Origin: an uncultured Lachnospiraceae bacterium
Lineage (GTDB): Bacteria > Bacillota > Clostridia > Lachnospirales > Lachnospiraceae
Reading direction: 5' to 3'
Assembly: GCA_902797185.1 (NCBI GenBank)
Contig: CADBRV010000050.1
Span: forward strand, 41,555-105,554
Length of the DNA: 64,000 nt
The position numbers and the translations under genes were made by a program. How positions within the stretch are numbered: position 1 is the first letter of the stretch; every line of letters starts with the position of its first letter. The notes under the pieces were generated by a model. The model did no database searches. It was not told the origin of the DNA and saw only the letters and a list, made by a program, of their open reading frames with translations. Shown here in pieces: positions 63,038-64,000 of the stretch.

Positions 63038-63797
63038 TTTCTTCTCCTTTTTCTCCTTCTTCCAAAAGTTCAATATAATACATCAGGATGGAAAGGGCGG
63101 TAAGCCCCGCTGTCTCGGTCCGGAGGATCCTCTTTCCTAAAGAAATGACCTGGGCGCATTTCCTGGCATCTTCCACCTCGCCCGGGTCAAAACCGCCCTC
63201 CGGGCCGATGAGGACGCCGATAGACTGCCCTTTCTTTATCCCTTCCAATACCTGTTTCGTCTGCAGCATGCCCCTTTCATGCTCATATGGCATAAGGAGC
63301 ACGTCCAGGCTGCTGCCGTAATCCAGAGCCTGTCGGAAGGAAGATACCTTTGACACTTTCGGAAGGACGCTTCTCTTGGCCTGCCTGGCGGCATTTTCCG
63401 CGATGGACTGCCAGCGTTCCACCTTTTTTGCGGCTTTCTTTTCATCCAGCTTCACGACACAGTTTTTCATGGCCACCGGCACGATTTCCACCGCGCCCAG
63501 CTCCACTGCCTTCTGCACCACGAAATCCATCTTCTCGCCTTTGGCAAGACCCTGGAACAGCACGATAGGGGAAGAAAGCTCTGTATAAGTATCTTCCAAA
63601 TCCAAAATTTTCGCCCGGGCATACTCCTGCGTCACTTCCGTAAGGACGCAAAGGTACGCGCCGCCTTCCCGGGAACAGACCCGCACCTTGTCACCGGGCT
63701 TTTTCCGAAGCACGTCTTTCAGGTGGTGCAGTTCTTCTCCGGACAGCAGGATGGACCCGTTGTCAAACTGGTCGGCATACGCAAAAAACTGGTCCAT
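63018..63797 (-). CDS. rsmE: 16S rRNA m3U1498 methyltransferase RsmE
   Basis: A 259-residue SPOUT methyltransferase. GLAKGEKMDFVVQKAVELGAVEIVP, IGVLIGPEGGFDPGEV and VISLGKRILRTETAGL form the SAM-binding knot (shown as IGPEGG and LGKRILRTETA). It methylates U1498 of 16S rRNA. It follows prmA, as in most bacteria. Confidence 0.95.
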   Translation of the reverse strand: MDQFFAYADQFDNGSILLSGEELHHLKDVLRKKPGDKVRVCSREGGAYLCVLTEVTQEYARAKILDLEDTYTELSSPIVLFQGLAKGEKMDFVVQKAVELGAVEIVPVAMKNCVVKLDEKKAAKKVERWQSIAENAARQAKRSVLPKVSKVSSFRQALDYGSSLDVLLMPYEHERGMLQTKQVLEGIKKGQSIGVLIGPEGGFDPGEVEDARKCAQVISLGKRILRTETAGLTALSILMYYIELLEEGEKGEESGSISG

Positions 63798-63830
63798 AGC
63801 TACCCCTCTTTATTTGCGAACTATGATTTC

Positions 63831-64000
63831 TTAACCTTCCTCTCTCTTCGGCGTGGCGGTAATCCTCACCCATTCCCCGTCATGCCCGATGGATACAATG
63901 GCAAAGCCTGCCTTTTCCAAAGCTTCCTTTACGGCATTCTCCTTAAAATCAATGATGCCGGAAGTAATGACATAGCCGTCTTCTTTGACCGTCTGGTAAA
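63831..64000 (-). CDS. prmA: Ribosomal protein L11 methyltransferase, C-terminal end (partial)
   Basis: The gene enters from the right edge; about 56 codons are visible. The end YVITSGIIDFKENAV and AFAIVSIGHDGEW, then VRITATPKREEG-type ending, match the C-terminus of PrmA, where the ITSGII strand is diagnostic. PrmA methylates L11. Gap to rsmE is 33 bp. Confidence 0.8.
   Translation of the reverse strand, partial: YQTVKEDGYVITSGIIDFKENAVKEALEKAGFAIVSIGHDGEWVRITATPKREEG

Noticed and set aside
1..64000. tRNA, rRNA or CRISPR features
   Set aside because: I looked for tRNA-like cloverleaf stretches and regularly spaced identical repeats and found none; a tRNA could still be missed by eye.

Overview
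The window looks like chromosomal DNA of an anaerobic, butyrate-type Clostridia member, most likely Lachnospiraceae (inference from gene content and order). Supporting signs are a butyryl-CoA:acetate CoA-transferase-like gene, a thiolase/3-hydroxyacyl-CoA dehydrogenase/acyl-CoA dehydrogenase/EtfBA set, a K+-dependent membrane pyrophosphatase, IreB, RNase J, the ylxM-ffh-rpsP-khpA-rimM-trmD order, and AGGAGG ribosome binding sites with TTGACA/TATAAT promoters. Almost every gene lies on the minus strand; the one clear plus-strand gene is the 1459-residue activase-like protein at 16.6-21.0 kb. I see no rRNA, tRNA, CRISPR array, insertion sequence or prophage.

Region by region (genes read right to left). 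0-1.1 kb: SEC-C protein (cut by the window edge) and a CYTH protein. 1.6-12.1 kb: an accessory catabolic cluster with CoA-transferase subunits A and B, a solo NifU-like protein, acyl-CoA dehydrogenase, EtfB, EtfA, an OFA-type MFS transporter, a short-chain dehydrogenase, a thiolase, a carnitine-dehydrogenase-like 3-hydroxyacyl-CoA dehydrogenase and a second short-chain dehydrogenase. Together they suggest import of a carboxylic acid, activation by CoA transfer, flavin-linked oxidation or reduction, and thiolytic cleavage; no enoyl-CoA hydratase is present. 12.4-16.1 kb: a cytidylate-kinase-like protein, glnS and a rhomboid-like membrane protein without protease residues. 16.6-21.0 kb: the activase. 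21.1-26.1 kb: a ClC transporter with fluoride-type motifs, then trmD, rimM, khpA, rpsP, ffh and ylxM. 26.4-33.5 kb: a membrane-anchored phosphoesterase, a But-like CoA-transferase, azlCD, the UPF0210/ACT pair, a YycJ-like hydrolase and coaE. 33.5-42.8 kb: polA, an acetyltransferase, a degenerate alpha/beta hydrolase, a parvulin-like protein, a GntP permease and a MATE pump. 43.2-46.8 kb: three tandem, diverged SnoaL/NTF2-like genes below a LysR regulator. 47.2-53.5 kb: hppA and a parC/parE-type topoisomerase pair. 53.9-64 kb: a conserved RNA and translation block (U32/TrhP, TrmR, MltG-like, RNase J, DUF1292, RuvX, IreB, MtaB, ThiI, cysteine desulfurase, RsmE and the end of PrmA).

The signals I consider least explained are: (1) the three-gene SnoaL/NTF2 cassette, whose proteins share a C-terminal extension; (2) a dispersed intergenic element of about 110-175 bp present in three good copies, with a conserved, compensated hairpin; (3) the CoA-ester cluster, with a terminator-like hairpin in its leader; and (4) several proteins that keep a family fold but lack catalytic residues (rhomboid-like, alpha/beta hydrolase). 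All functions are read from motifs and context; nothing was searched or computed.
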